Source of the DNA: JASJCL01 sp050291585 | Lineage (GTDB): Bacteria > Desulfobacterota > Desulfobacteria > Desulfobacterales > Desulfosarcinaceae | Direction of reading: 5' to 3' | NCBI GenBank assembly: GCA_050291585.1 | Contig: JBNKKA010000069.1 | Location: forward strand, 1-20,754 | Length of the DNA: 20,754 bases | Shown: in pieces, positions 8,173 to 14,676 of the stretch | Layout: each line of letters begins with the position of its first letter | How positions within the stretch are numbered: the first letter of the stretch is position 1 | The notes under the pieces: generated by a model | Databases searched by the model: none | Seen by the model: the letters and a program-made list of their open reading frames with translations, nothing else | What the model was told of the DNA's origin: nothing | Made by a program: the position numbers and the translations under genes

Positions 8173-8224
8173 AGTCTGCGTAGCAGACTGCCAAGCGGTA
8201 GCTCCGCTACCGCCCGCTACCGCC
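8173..8224. repeat. Cluster of short palindromes with three-base loops
   Basis: AGTCTGC-gta-GCAGACT (8173-8189) is followed by GCGGTAGC-tcc-GCTACCGC (8195-8213) and a further direct copy GCTACCGCC (8216-8224). The stretch lies between the terminator and the end of the zinc-ribbon gene. The look is that of a REP-like extragenic palindrome, but only a genome-wide count could show this. Confidence 0.45.
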
Positions 8225-8231
8225 GTGGTCG

Positions 8232-8471
8232 CTAACCGTCCCCAAAAGCCCAAAACAAATAAAGAATAAAGATAAGAATAGCCACCGCGGCGGTGCCATA
8301 ACCCTTCCAGTCAAACAAGCGCGAGGCATGTCCATACTTGTCGATCTTCCCCACACGGACGCCGCAGGACGGGCACTTGTCGGCTTTCAGGGGGATGTAC
8401 TCATAGCACTCCGGGCATTTCTTGCTCGGAAACCGCAGTTCAGGATCGATGTCGTTGTCTGCTTTTCCCAT
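8232..8471 (-). CDS. Small zinc-ribbon protein with one C-terminal membrane segment
   Basis: A 79-residue protein. Two CxxC knuckles (KCPECYEYIPLKADKCPSCG, about residues 18-37) form a zinc ribbon of the kind often called zinc-ribbon or double zinc-ribbon domain. A hydrophobic segment at about 58-76 anchors the C-terminus in the membrane, leaving the ribbon in the cytoplasm. GGAG precedes ATG 8471 by 9 bases. The gene begins 30 bases after the stop of the ppiD-like gene and is very likely in its operon. The function is unknown. A link with membrane protein quality control is only suggested by the neighbour. Confidence 0.82.
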   Translation of the reverse strand: MGKADNDIDPELRFPSKKCPECYEYIPLKADKCPSCGVRVGKIDKYGHASRLFDWKGYGTAAVAILIFILYLFWAFGDG

Positions 8472-8501
8472 GACGTCCGCTCCACGGTTTTCATTGTACG
8501 A

Positions 8502-10400
8502 TTACTCGACGTAATCATCCTCGAGGATGATCTCACTGCGCGCCTTGGCGTCGGCCATCCATTGCTCATAGATTTCGCTTTGCTTCTGTTGCAGGAGGCG
8601 TTGACGAATCTGAGCTTCCTGTTCGTCAAACCCGTCTGCATCCGCCGCCTCACGCGCCTTGAGGGCGATCAGATAGTATCCTTTAGCACCTTTTATGGCG
8701 GTCTCGCCGAGGGGTTTATCCGCGCTGAGGGCGAAGGCCGCCGCCGCCAGTTCCCGCTCTTGACCGATCTCGGGGATGCTGTCATTGCGTTTGAAGACAC
8801 CCGTCTCTTGGACGCTCAAGCCTTCTGCCAGGGCAGCCTTTTCCAGAGAACCGCCCTCCGCCTTGGCCGCCGCAAGGATCGCTTCAGCCACGCTCTTGGC
8901 CTTCTCCGCGCGCTTTTGCTTGACCAGATCGCCATCGACCCTGTCCTTGACCGCATCCAGGGCCGGTACTTCGGACGCCTTTTTCTCCACCAGCTGTAAG
9001 ATGGCGTACGCCGTATCCAGATCAATGATCTCGCTCACCTCGTTCTCCGGAAGGCCGAAAGCCGCTTCGGCAAACTTGCGCTTGCTGGGAATATTCTCCG
9101 TCGGCCCCTTGTTCTGCTCGAAAAAGTCGCTGGTGGTCATAGTCAGGCCACGATCACCGGCAACCTTGGAAAAATCTTCAACGGTGAAAACATTCTCATA
9201 AAAATTCTCGGCGGTGTCAAAAGCCAGGGCCTTGGCCTTCTGCTCGCGCAGTTTCTTTTCGATCTTGGGCGTCGCCGTGGCCAGATCATCCACCTTTTCA
9301 GGGTTGACCTTCTCCACCTTGATGATGTGCCAGCCAAACTGGGTCTTGACCGGATCGCTAATCTCGCCGGCTTGCAGGCTGAAAGCCGCATCGGCAAAGG
9401 GCTTGACCATGGTCCCGCGCTTGAAGGCCCCCAGGTTGCCACCGGAATCTTTGGTGGGCCCTTCGGAGTAAGTCTTGGCCAGCTCGGCAAAATCTTCGCC
9501 CGCTTTGGCTTTGGCGACGATATCGGCCGCCTCCTGGCGCCGCTTCTCCACCGTCTCGGCATCAGCGTCGTCAGCTAGCTTCAGCAGGATATGACGCGCC
9601 TCCACCGTCTTCTCTTCGCGGAACTCGTCCGGATTGGCGCTGAAATAATCCTCAATCTCCTCGGGATCCAAGGTCACTTTGGCAGTGTAGTCCGCCGGCG
9701 AGAACAGCACATAGCGCACCTTGACCTGGGGCGCCGTCTTGTAGCGCTCTTTATTCTCCTCGTAATAAGCAGTCAGCTCAGCCTCATCGGCCGTCACATC
9801 GGTGTAGCGCGCCGGGTCAACCAGGACATAACTCAAATTCACTCCGGCATTCTCCCAATCGTACCACTGACGCGCCTCCTCCGGCCCCACGAAGGCCGAA
9901 GAAACCACCAGATCACTGACCTTTTGGACCAGCAACTGATGACGCTGGTTCTGCTCAAACTCTTCGGGCGTCAGGCGCAGACGGGTGAGCAGATTGCGGT
10001 AGAGCCGGCTGTCGAAGGCACCATTACGCTGAAAGGCGGGAACTTTTGAGATAGACTCGGCCAGTTCCTCATCGGTCACGCGCAGATCCTGCCGTCCGGC
10101 CTCCTGGATCAGAACGCTCTGGTTGACAAGCTGGTCGATGACCTGGCGCTTGAGGTTAAGCATCTCAATCATCTCATCGGTCAACTGCCCTCCGAAACGC
10201 TGGCGATACTGTTCGACCATATTATTATAGGCCGTCCGGTAGGCCTCAACGCCGATCATTTCGCCGTTGACTTCAGCCACCCGGGTGGCCTTGCTGTTGG
10301 TAAAGCTGCCGACGCCCCAGAAAACAAAGACGATGACGATGGCGCCCAGGATGATCTTGATCAGCCAGTTCTGGGCGTTCTTGCGCATGACGTTGAGCAT
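8502..10400 (-). CDS. ppiD: PpiD/SurA-type membrane-anchored periplasmic peptidyl-prolyl isomerase
   Basis: A 632-residue protein. One N-terminal transmembrane helix (about residues 11-33) anchors a large periplasmic part. A SurA_N-like chaperone region follows (about 35-200), then a parvulin domain (about 268-368) with EARHILLKL, the GG.LG.F..G.M...F..A.F motif and FGWHIIKVEKV. A long C-terminal region resembles a second, degenerate SurA/PpiD domain. Domain order and length match PpiD, which holds newly exported outer-membrane and periplasmic proteins near the Sec translocon. The frame stays open upstream to 10706, but that extension is antisense to the tRNA and is an artefact. ATG 10400 follows GAGGG at 7 bases. 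The gene heads a unit with the zinc-ribbon gene. Confidence 0.93.
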   Translation of the reverse strand: MLNVMRKNAQNWLIKIILGAIVIVFVFWGVGSFTNSKATRVAEVNGEMIGVEAYRTAYNNMVEQYRQRFGGQLTDEMIEMLNLKRQVIDQLVNQSVLIQEAGRQDLRVTDEELAESISKVPAFQRNGAFDSRLYRNLLTRLRLTPEEFEQNQRHQLLVQKVSDLVVSSAFVGPEEARQWYDWENAGVNLSYVLVDPARYTDVTADEAELTAYYEENKERYKTAPQVKVRYVLFSPADYTAKVTLDPEEIEDYFSANPDEFREEKTVEARHILLKLADDADAETVEKRRQEAADIVAKAKAGEDFAELAKTYSEGPTKDSGGNLGAFKRGTMVKPFADAAFSLQAGEISDPVKTQFGWHIIKVEKVNPEKVDDLATATPKIEKKLREQKAKALAFDTAENFYENVFTVEDFSKVAGDRGLTMTTSDFFEQNKGPTENIPSKRKFAEAAFGLPENEVSEIIDLDTAYAILQLVEKKASEVPALDAVKDRVDGDLVKQKRAEKAKSVAEAILAAAKAEGGSLEKAALAEGLSVQETGVFKRNDSIPEIGQERELAAAAFALSADKPLGETAIKGAKGYYLIALKAREAADADGFDEQEAQIRQRLLQQKQSEIYEQWMADAKARSEIILEDDYVE

Positions 10401-10429
10401 TGCGAATCCCTCACATTTGAAAACAGTGT

Positions 10430-10446
10430 CCCGTCCGCAGGACGGG
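10430..10446. other. Perfect 7-bp hairpin in the ppiD leader
   Basis: CCCGTCC-gca-GGACGGG, 30 bases upstream of ATG 10400. It has the same three-base-loop design as the palindromes at 8173-8213. It may be a leader structure or a REP-like unit; there is no T-run. Confidence 0.4.
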
Positions 10447-10572
10447 CAACAATCGAGTGTTGATGATAAGAGCTTAAACAGGCCGCCCATACTAATTTTC
10501 GCAACACCCTTTGTCAATCTTTTCCAGGGTCTCCGCCCCGGCTGAAAATCGTCATTCCCCTCAAAATAAGCG

Positions 10573-10601
10573 TTGACACCCCACTGCCGATTTGTTAGTT
10601 C
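10573..10601 (+). promoter_or_regulatory. Probable tRNA-Ala promoter
   Basis: TTGACA at 10573-10578 is a perfect -35. The -10 at 16-17 base spacing (TTAGTT or TAGTTC, 10595-10601) is a weak match. It lies 15 bases before the mature tRNA, which is a usual distance. Confidence 0.5.
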
Positions 10602-10616
10602 ACGCTTGTTTCGCAC

Positions 10617-10692
10617 GGGGCTGTAGCTCAGCTGGGAGAGCGCATGACTGGCAGTCATGAGGTCAGGGGTTCGAGCCCCCTCAGCTCCACCA
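10617..10692 (+). tRNA. tRNA-Ala (anticodon GGC), CCA encoded
   Basis: A complete 76-base cloverleaf. The acceptor stem GGGGCTG/CAGCTCC carries the G3-U70 pair that marks alanine tRNAs. The D-arm stem is GCTC/GAGC, the anticodon stem CATGA/TCATG with loop CTGGCAG (anticodon GGC, reading GCC/GCU), the T-arm AGGGG-TTCGAGC-CCCCT, discriminator A, and the CCA end is encoded (10690-10692). It is a single-gene unit with its own terminator, and is followed at once by a recombinase fragment. Confidence 0.98.
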
Positions 10693-10712
10693 AAATAATA
10701 ATGCAACGAAGA

Positions 10713-10749
10713 GGGGTTAGCCGATGTACCGGTTAACCCCTTTTCTTTT
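10713..10749 (+). terminator. Intrinsic terminator of the tRNA
   Basis: GGGGTTAGCC (10713-10722) pairs with GGTTAACCCC (10731-10740), followed by TTTTCTTTT. On the opposite strand the stop codon of the recombinase fragment (10733-10735) lies inside this hairpin. Confidence 0.85.
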
Positions 10750-10882
10750 GGCCGTTCGTCATGCGGGACTTTTGGCGGGCCTGCTCGAACGTGTCGATGG
10801 GATCACCCATACTGCGTAGATATATTTCGGTCGTTTTGCGATTCTCATGACCCAGAAAGGGTAGAGGGTGAGAAGTGGCGGT
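10733..10882 (-). pseudogene. Tyrosine recombinase (integrase) C-terminal remnant
   Basis: Read on the minus strand, from about 10861 to the TAA at 10733, the frame gives PFLGHENRKTTEIYLRSMGD and then a polar tail ending TNGQKKRG. LGH followed 9 residues later by the tyrosine of TEIYL (codon 10820-10822) is the C-terminal signature of tyrosine recombinases: the box II His and the nucleophilic Tyr. Everything upstream (core-binding domain, catalytic Arg and Lys, HxxR) is missing. About 30 bases before LGH the same frame meets a TGA (10889-10891) and sequence that does not look like recombinase. Fewer than 50 codons remain, so it cannot be active. It lies 40 bases behind the 3' end of tRNA-Ala, the classic place for an integrase of an element inserted in that tRNA. 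Confidence 0.8.
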
Positions 10883-10888
10883 TAGGGG

Positions 10889-10993
10889 TCACTGGGAGAG
10901 GATGATTTGATAGGCTTCTTCTTTCAGCTTGCTTGTCCCCATCGGCTTTTGCAGGCATTTAACACTACGATCCTTGAAAAAGCGCTCTCTCAT
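10889..10993 (-). CDS. Tiny ORF, 34 residues, unrecognised
   Basis: A basic peptide starting MRERFFKDRSVKC and ending KEEAYQIILSQ. Its ATG overlaps the stop of the next ORF upstream (TGATG). Past its TGA the same frame runs on into the recombinase remnant, so 10993-10733 is open apart from this one stop. It may be part of a decayed gene rather than a working one. Confidence 0.2.
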   Translation of the reverse strand: MRERFFKDRSVKCLQKPMGTSKLKEEAYQIILSQ

Positions 10994-11100
10994 CAGTGAG
11001 AAATTCCATTTCTATGCGCCTGCATTCTTGCTGCAGGGTATTTAAACTCACCGACATTCTCTGTCATGGTGTTGACGACATAGAGGAAAATATCATCCAT
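10993..11100 (-). CDS. Tiny ORF, 35 residues, unrecognised
   Basis: It encodes a peptide starting MDDIFLYVVNTMTENVG. No ribosome site stands out. Overlap with the following ORF by TGATG suggests coupling, but both are short enough to be chance. The area 10883-11249 holds nothing else recognisable. Confidence 0.2.
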   Translation of the reverse strand: MDDIFLYVVNTMTENVGEFKYPAARMQAHRNGISH

Positions 11101-11249
11101 GGCTTAGATGATCGCCGCCTGTTACGAAATAACGAATGAAACTAAATAGAGGGGCTGAAGAACAAGAAAGGTCAAAAACCGTATGGGGGAGGATTGAATC
11201 GGAACTAAAATTTGTCGCCGGGTGGTGATTTAGCCAGATCCACATCGTC

Positions 11250-11822
11250 TCAGGCACCATCCACCGACTCAAAAGAAGTTCCGGTACCTGGCTTAATAGC
11301 CACAAGGGATGCGATTTGATCGAATTTCCCTGGATGCTCTGTCTTTTGCTCTTCGTAGTATACAACCCTAAATGATTGAAAAATCCGCAGCAACTCATTT
11401 TGTTTCAGGCAATACGCATCCGTGTCCCCGTCCAAAAAGGATTCAAAGACAAGAACACCGCTGGGTTTGAGGCCATGCTGAATCAAAGGGAACAGGCGTC
11501 TGTCCAGAAAACGAATGTTCGCGATAATATCGTATTGGTTTTGTGGGATCTCCCAGGTGTCGATATCCGTGCAGATGACGTTGATATTTGGATGTTGGCC
11601 TCTCAGGTGGTTAGTGGCAACCGTTGAGATATCCACGGCATCCACGGTGAATCCTTTTTCGGCCAGGAAAACACTGTTCCTTCCGTTGCCGCAGGCAATA
11701 TCCAGTGCCTTCCCTACTGCAGCAAGCGCCCAATATCTCACCAAAATCGGTGAGGGTTCTGAGCCTCCAAGGCGTTTCTTATATCGTGCATCCCATTTTC
11801 TCTGATCATCCTTGGCCATCAT
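11250..11822 (-). CDS. Class I SAM-dependent methyltransferase (TehB-like)
   Basis: A 190-residue protein with a Rossmann-type methyltransferase fold. Motif I is ALDIACGNGRNSVFLAEKG (about residues 39-57), followed by an acidic end of strand 2 (VDAVDIS), TDID at the adenine-binding position, and a post-motif region with GLKPSGVLVFESF. The N-terminal KWDARYKKR...PSPILVRYW resembles TehB/thiopurine-methyltransferase-like small-molecule methyltransferases. The substrate cannot be told; tellurite or another small molecule is possible. Start ATG 11822 or the next codon, with only a weak ribosome site. It is on the same strand as the KH and IHF genes upstream, with a 41-base gap, so it may share their transcript. 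It lies in the accessory-like stretch next to the recombinase remnant. Confidence 0.85.
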   Translation of the reverse strand: MMAKDDQRKWDARYKKRLGGSEPSPILVRYWALAAVGKALDIACGNGRNSVFLAEKGFTVDAVDISTVATNHLRGQHPNINVICTDIDTWEIPQNQYDIIANIRFLDRRLFPLIQHGLKPSGVLVFESFLDGDTDAYCLKQNELLRIFQSFRVVYYEEQKTEHPGKFDQIASLVAIKPGTGTSFESVDGA

Positions 11823-11863
11823 CCAACTTCACCAGAAAAAAACGATCGTCCAAATTTGGCTGG

Positions 11864-12094
11864 CTACTCCTCGACCTCAACGATAATTCGCTTGTGGTGT
11901 TTGGCCGAGGCCGCCATCATGATGGTCCGAATCGCCGCAATGGTTCTACCACGCTTTCCAATGATTTTGCCTAGGTCCTTTTTGGCAACGGACAGTTCAA
12001 GTATCAAGGTAGTGGCACCATTAATTTCATTTATAGACACCTGTTCTGGATTATCAACCAATCGCTTTGCGATCTCGGCTAAGAGCTCTCTCAT
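11864..12094 (-). CDS. khpA: KH-domain RNA-binding protein, KhpA-like
   Basis: A 76-residue single type II KH domain. The nucleic-acid-binding GxxG loop is GKRG at residues 46-49 within DLGKIIGKRGRT. The N-terminus MRELLAEIAKRLVDNPEQV is typical of KhpA, which forms dimers or pairs with KhpB and binds RNA broadly. The frame is open up to 12121, but ATG 12094 is preceded by AAGGAAGG and matches the family N-terminus. The usual place of khpA is between rpsP and rimM; here it follows an IHF gene after 16 bases, so this is either a second copy or a relocated gene. Confidence 0.87.
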   Translation of the reverse strand: MRELLAEIAKRLVDNPEQVSINEINGATTLILELSVAKKDLGKIIGKRGRTIAAIRTIMMAASAKHHKRIIVEVEE

Positions 12095-12110
12095 GTGGCC
12101 TTCCTTCTCA

Positions 12111-12395
12111 TTAGTATCCATTGACCCGATTCCTCAACTTTCCGGAACACTTAAACGTCACGACCCGTCTTGCCCTCAAGATAGCGTCCTCACCGGTAGC
12201 CGGATTCCGGCCCTTGCGCGCATGCTTGTCCTTCACACAGAATTTGCCGAAACCGGAGACCAAGACGTCATCGCCAGATGCCAGGGTGAATTTAATAACC
12301 TCGAGCAATGACTCGACCACCTCGGTTGATTGTTTTCTGGAATAACCGAGTTCTTCGCCGAGAAGGTCGGTAATGGCGGTTTTGGTCAATGCCAT
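12111..12395 (-). CDS. ihfA: Integration host factor alpha-like DNA-bending protein
   Basis: A 94-residue HU/IHF family protein. It starts MALTKTAITDLLGEELG, has SGFGKF (48-52) and the arm GRNPATGEDAILRARRVVTF with the DNA-intercalating proline at residue 65. ARRVVTF and the MALTK start favour IHF-alpha over HU, but the two cannot be separated with certainty. It bends DNA and supports recombination, transcription and replication. The frame is open to 12467; ATG 12395 is chosen because AAGGAG lies 9 bases before it and the N-terminus fits the family. A promoter is at 12448-12475. The KH gene follows in the same direction. In many genomes ihfA follows pheT; that context is absent here, so this could be a paralog. 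Confidence 0.88.
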   Translation of the reverse strand: MALTKTAITDLLGEELGYSRKQSTEVVESLLEVIKFTLASGDDVLVSGFGKFCVKDKHARKGRNPATGEDAILRARRVVTFKCSGKLRNRVNGY

Positions 12396-12447
12396 GGGGG
12401 TGGGCTCCTTATCGGGGTTGAGGGGAGCTGACGGAGGGACAAATACA

Positions 12448-12475
12448 TGATTACAGAGAAGTATCATGCTGTCAA
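12448..12475 (-). promoter_or_regulatory. Promoter of the IHF-KH unit
   Basis: On the minus strand a perfect -35 TTGACA (complement of 12470-12475) and a -10 TAATCA (complement of 12448-12453) are 16 bases apart, about 50 bases before ATG 12395. Confidence 0.55.
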
Positions 12476-12537
12476 GGTAACTGTATTAGTTATGTATAAT
12501 CGTTGCTTAATCAGCAGATTGGCAAACCAACCAAATG

Positions 12538-12552
12538 GTAGGCTTAGCCTAC
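12538..12552. promoter_or_regulatory. Palindrome in the gene-poor region
   Basis: GTAGGCT-t-AGCCTAC is a perfect 7-bp inverted repeat around one base, about 60 bases upstream of the IHF promoter. It looks like a dimeric regulator's operator, but no regulator gene is nearby. Confidence 0.35.
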
Positions 12553-12659
12553 TATTATAACGCTAACTCGCCCTTATTGCCCACCTGGAGGAAAGGCTTA
12601 CTTTTTTAGCAGACGCCAACTAAACACCCCATAGTCACAGCAAGCCCTGGAGACATACA

Positions 12660-12908
12660 ATGAAACGAATTGAGAAAGCCATCCTGCCATCTGTGAGAAA
12701 GTTAGCCCATTTGATGAAAAGAGACAGGATATACTATTGGTCTGATTCGAGGTTGCGTGAATTGAGTTCGACTATGGTCATGCCCCGCATTTACTACCGC
12801 TGGCTCCACACCATCTGCCTGAAGATGGCTGATTTCAGAACTTTCCAAAGGCTTGCAGACAAACTGATCCATACGATCCCCCTCAGAATACGATTCGAGG
12901 TGGCTTGA
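12660..12908 (+). CDS. Doubtful 82-residue basic ORF
   Basis: It starts MKRIEKAILPSVRKLAHLMK, is rich in Arg, Lys and His, and has GGAG 7 bases before the ATG. There is no recognised domain. It overlaps antisense frames of similar length, so it may be spurious. Confidence 0.2.
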   Translation: MKRIEKAILPSVRKLAHLMKRDRIYYWSDSRLRELSSTMVMPRIYYRWLHTICLKMADFRTFQRLADKLIHTIPLRIRFEVA

Positions 12909-13125
12909 ATGATCGTGCCAATAACGAATCCGACAACGGCCATGCTGTAGGTGAAATTGATCCACTGATCTCATGCCCGAGAACAGAATTCACACTAATA
13001 CCGACGAGAAAAACCAAGAACATGTCGATACCCGTGAAGCCAGCTTCCAGTGCAACATTCCCGATCAACATCTGGGGTGCAACATGGGGATTGAGGTTGC
13101 GGGAAAACCGAAAGGAAGGTGCCCT

Positions 13126-13218
13126 ATGATAGGATTGACACTGACACTCATTACCCTGGGATATTTCATTAACCGATGTGTGGCCGACAGCGCGTCAGCT
13201 GCCACCTGCAAGATCTAA
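13126..13218 (+). CDS. Possible 30-residue membrane peptide
   Basis: MIGLTLTLITLGYFINRCVA followed by a short polar tail. There is one hydrophobic helix, and AAGGAAGG lies 6 bases before the ATG, a good ribosome site. Small single-helix proteins of this type exist, but at this length chance is a real alternative. No neighbour gives it a role. Confidence 0.3.
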   Translation: MIGLTLTLITLGYFINRCVADSASAATCKI

Positions 13219-13286
13219 GGGTAGATATCAAAGGCAGGCTTGGGATTTTATGACAAATCATTCCACATCCCAAGACGGAAATATTG

Positions 13287-13312
13287 GGCAGAGCTTCTTG
13301 CGGGGCTCTGCC
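13287..13312. terminator. Hairpin downstream of the envelope operon
   Basis: GGCAGAGC (13287-13294) pairs with GCTCTGCC (13305-13312) around a 10-base loop. It lies about 45 bases past the stop of the O-acetyltransferase gene. No clear T-run exists on the minus strand (CCCAATATT follows), so termination is plausible but unproven. Confidence 0.4.
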
Positions 13313-13357
13313 TTACTTGTATATCCTACACCTCACCTGCGTCAGCATACCATCGAC

Positions 13358-13918
13358 CTAATCACCGATAGGCCGGATGATGCGGCAGGGATTCCCGGCG
13401 GCAAATACATCCGCGGGAATGTCGTGGGTCACCACACTTCCGGCCCCGATGACACTGCGGGCGCCGATACACACCTCCGGGCAGATGATGGCGCCGCCGC
13501 CGATCCACACATCGTCTCCGATCTCGATGGGTTTGGCAAACTCCGGCCCGGCACGCCGTTCGGTGGCGTTGAGGGGGTGGGTGGCGGTGTAGACCTGCAC
13601 TGCCGGGCCGAACTGGACGTGGCTACCAATGGTAACGGGCGCCGGGTCGAGGATGACACAGTTGAAATTGAAGTAGACCCTGTCTCCCATGGTGATATTG
13701 GCGCCGTAGTCGCAGTAAAACGGGGGCTCGATCCAAACCCCCTCCCCCACCCGACCGAAGAGCTCTACCACGATGCGCCCGCGCAGGTCCGACTCGTCAT
13801 CCCGGGAGCGGTTCAACTCCCGGCAGAGATTCCGCGCCCGCCTTCGCTCTGCTGACAATTGGGGATCTTTGGCGTCGTACAGCTCACCTTTGATCATCTT
13901 CTCTTTTTGCGTTGGCAT
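13358..13918 (-). CDS. maa: Maltose/NodL-type sugar O-acetyltransferase
   Basis: A 186-residue acetyl-CoA-dependent O-acetyltransferase of the hexapeptide-repeat (left-handed beta-helix) family, forming trimers in the cytoplasm. The N-terminus MPTQKEKMIKGELYDAKDPQL is the typical Mac domain. The C-terminal half shows the hexapeptide pattern (VWIGGGAIICPEVCIGARSVIGAGSVV) with the catalytic His in TATHPLNATERR. It closes with the usual DIPADVFAAGNPCRIIRPI. The frame extends to 13951, overlapping the upstream gene, but ATG 13918 has a GGGAG upstream and fits the family, leaving a 17-base gap to the MepA-like gene. It is the last gene of a four-gene unit. The acceptor sugar is unknown. Confidence 0.92.
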   Translation of the reverse strand: MPTQKEKMIKGELYDAKDPQLSAERRRARNLCRELNRSRDDESDLRGRIVVELFGRVGEGVWIEPPFYCDYGANITMGDRVYFNFNCVILDPAPVTIGSHVQFGPAVQVYTATHPLNATERRAGPEFAKPIEIGDDVWIGGGAIICPEVCIGARSVIGAGSVVTHDIPADVFAAGNPCRIIRPIGD

Positions 13919-13935
13919 GCGAATATCAACTCCCG

Positions 13936-14676
13936 CTATAACGGCTTGCACGCCACCTTGAAATCCACATGGTAGTGGTCATCATGGCGCACCCACGATT
14001 GTTTGGTTGGAATGAGCAGGTTGGCCTTGAGGTAGGCGCCCGCTTCGGTGCGGTAGAGCAGCGGTTGCAGACGCGGATCGAAAATCACCCGCCAGATCTC
14101 GATACCCGCTTTGCGGGCTTCGATGTGCAGGGCTTTTAGATGGGCGCCCAGCGCTTCGAAATCGATGCGCAGATCCTTGTCTTGCCAGCGCCCTTGTTCA
14201 TCGAACTCAATTCCATATCCATACTTGTTGAAGGGACCCGTGGGCAAGGGAACCGATGTTCCCTTTGCATTCAGCACGGGTACCATGAAATCGACAGAGA
14301 GACCGTTCTGGTGGGTTTTGTGGGGCTTGATGCGACCGCCGGTGGCCCAGCCGGTTTCGCCGTAGACGAAGTTTTTATCTGCATGGGTCTTTTCCAGAGA
14401 GGCGTATGCATTGATGACCACCACTTGCACCTTGCGGTGAACATAGGTCCTTCCTGCGCCTGCCAATACCCGGCTGTAGGGCTTGAAATTTTTCCCCGAG
14501 AACGGCAGCTGCACCCCGTTTTCCAAGCGGCCCTTTGCCGTGGTGCCGTAGCAGACGCTCTCTTGCGCGAAGCCAACCTCTATCCATGACAGCATCATCA
14601 AAACGAAGATTGCCAGAGTGATCAATCTTCGCGTGGTCACAGACAGGTTCAAGAGGCCTTTACAAGGCACGCACAT
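13936..14676 (-). CDS. mepA: Penicillin-insensitive murein endopeptidase (MepA/M74-like), secreted
   Basis: A 246-residue secreted enzyme predicted to cut peptide crosslinks in peptidoglycan. A basic N-terminus, a hydrophobic stretch (about 18-36) and GFAQES make a Sec signal peptide. Zinc-site patterns of the LAS/M74 group are present: HQNGLSVDF (His122, Asp129) and RHDDHYHVDF near the end (His234-x-His236). It is a little shorter than E. coli MepA and lacks its GHASHQTGLDVD form exactly, so it may be a relative rather than a strict ortholog. Its ATG overlaps the stop of the GNAT gene (TAATG), so translation is coupled. Confidence 0.87.
   Translation of the reverse strand: MCVPCKGLLNLSVTTRRLITLAIFVLMMLSWIEVGFAQESVCYGTTAKGRLENGVQLPFSGKNFKPYSRVLAGAGRTYVHRKVQVVVINAYASLEKTHADKNFVYGETGWATGGRIKPHKTHQNGLSVDFMVPVLNAKGTSVPLPTGPFNKYGYGIEFDEQGRWQDKDLRIDFEALGAHLKALHIEARKAGIEIWRVIFDPRLQPLLYRTEAGAYLKANLLIPTKQSWVRHDDHYHVDFKVACKPL

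Larger units (their letters stand above)
12476..13357. other. Gene-poor stretch, no convincing gene
   Basis: About 880 bases (960 from the IHF start) between the IHF unit and the acetyltransferase gene. Codon use and frames look disordered. On the minus strand two hydrophobic fragments follow one another in different frames: MLIGNVALEAGFTGIDMF... (from 13071) and MAVVGFVIGTIIQATSNR... (ending about 12800). They could be one frameshifted small membrane protein. The ORFs at 12660-12908 and 13126-13218 are listed separately. It may be decayed accessory DNA. Confidence 0.5.

Noticed and set aside
10401..10706. N-terminal extension of the ppiD frame (MHYYFGGAEGARTPD...)
   Set aside because: It is the antisense reading of tRNA-Ala, a known annotation artefact. 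A ribosome site and membrane helix fix the start at 10400.
11093..11398. 101-residue minus-strand ORF
   Set aside because: Largely overlaps the methyltransferase in another frame, with no similarity and no ribosome site.
10693..13357. attR copy of the tRNA-Ala 3' end
   Set aside because: Looked for a repeat of the T-arm to CCA sequence by eye and found none. It may lie outside the window or have been lost.
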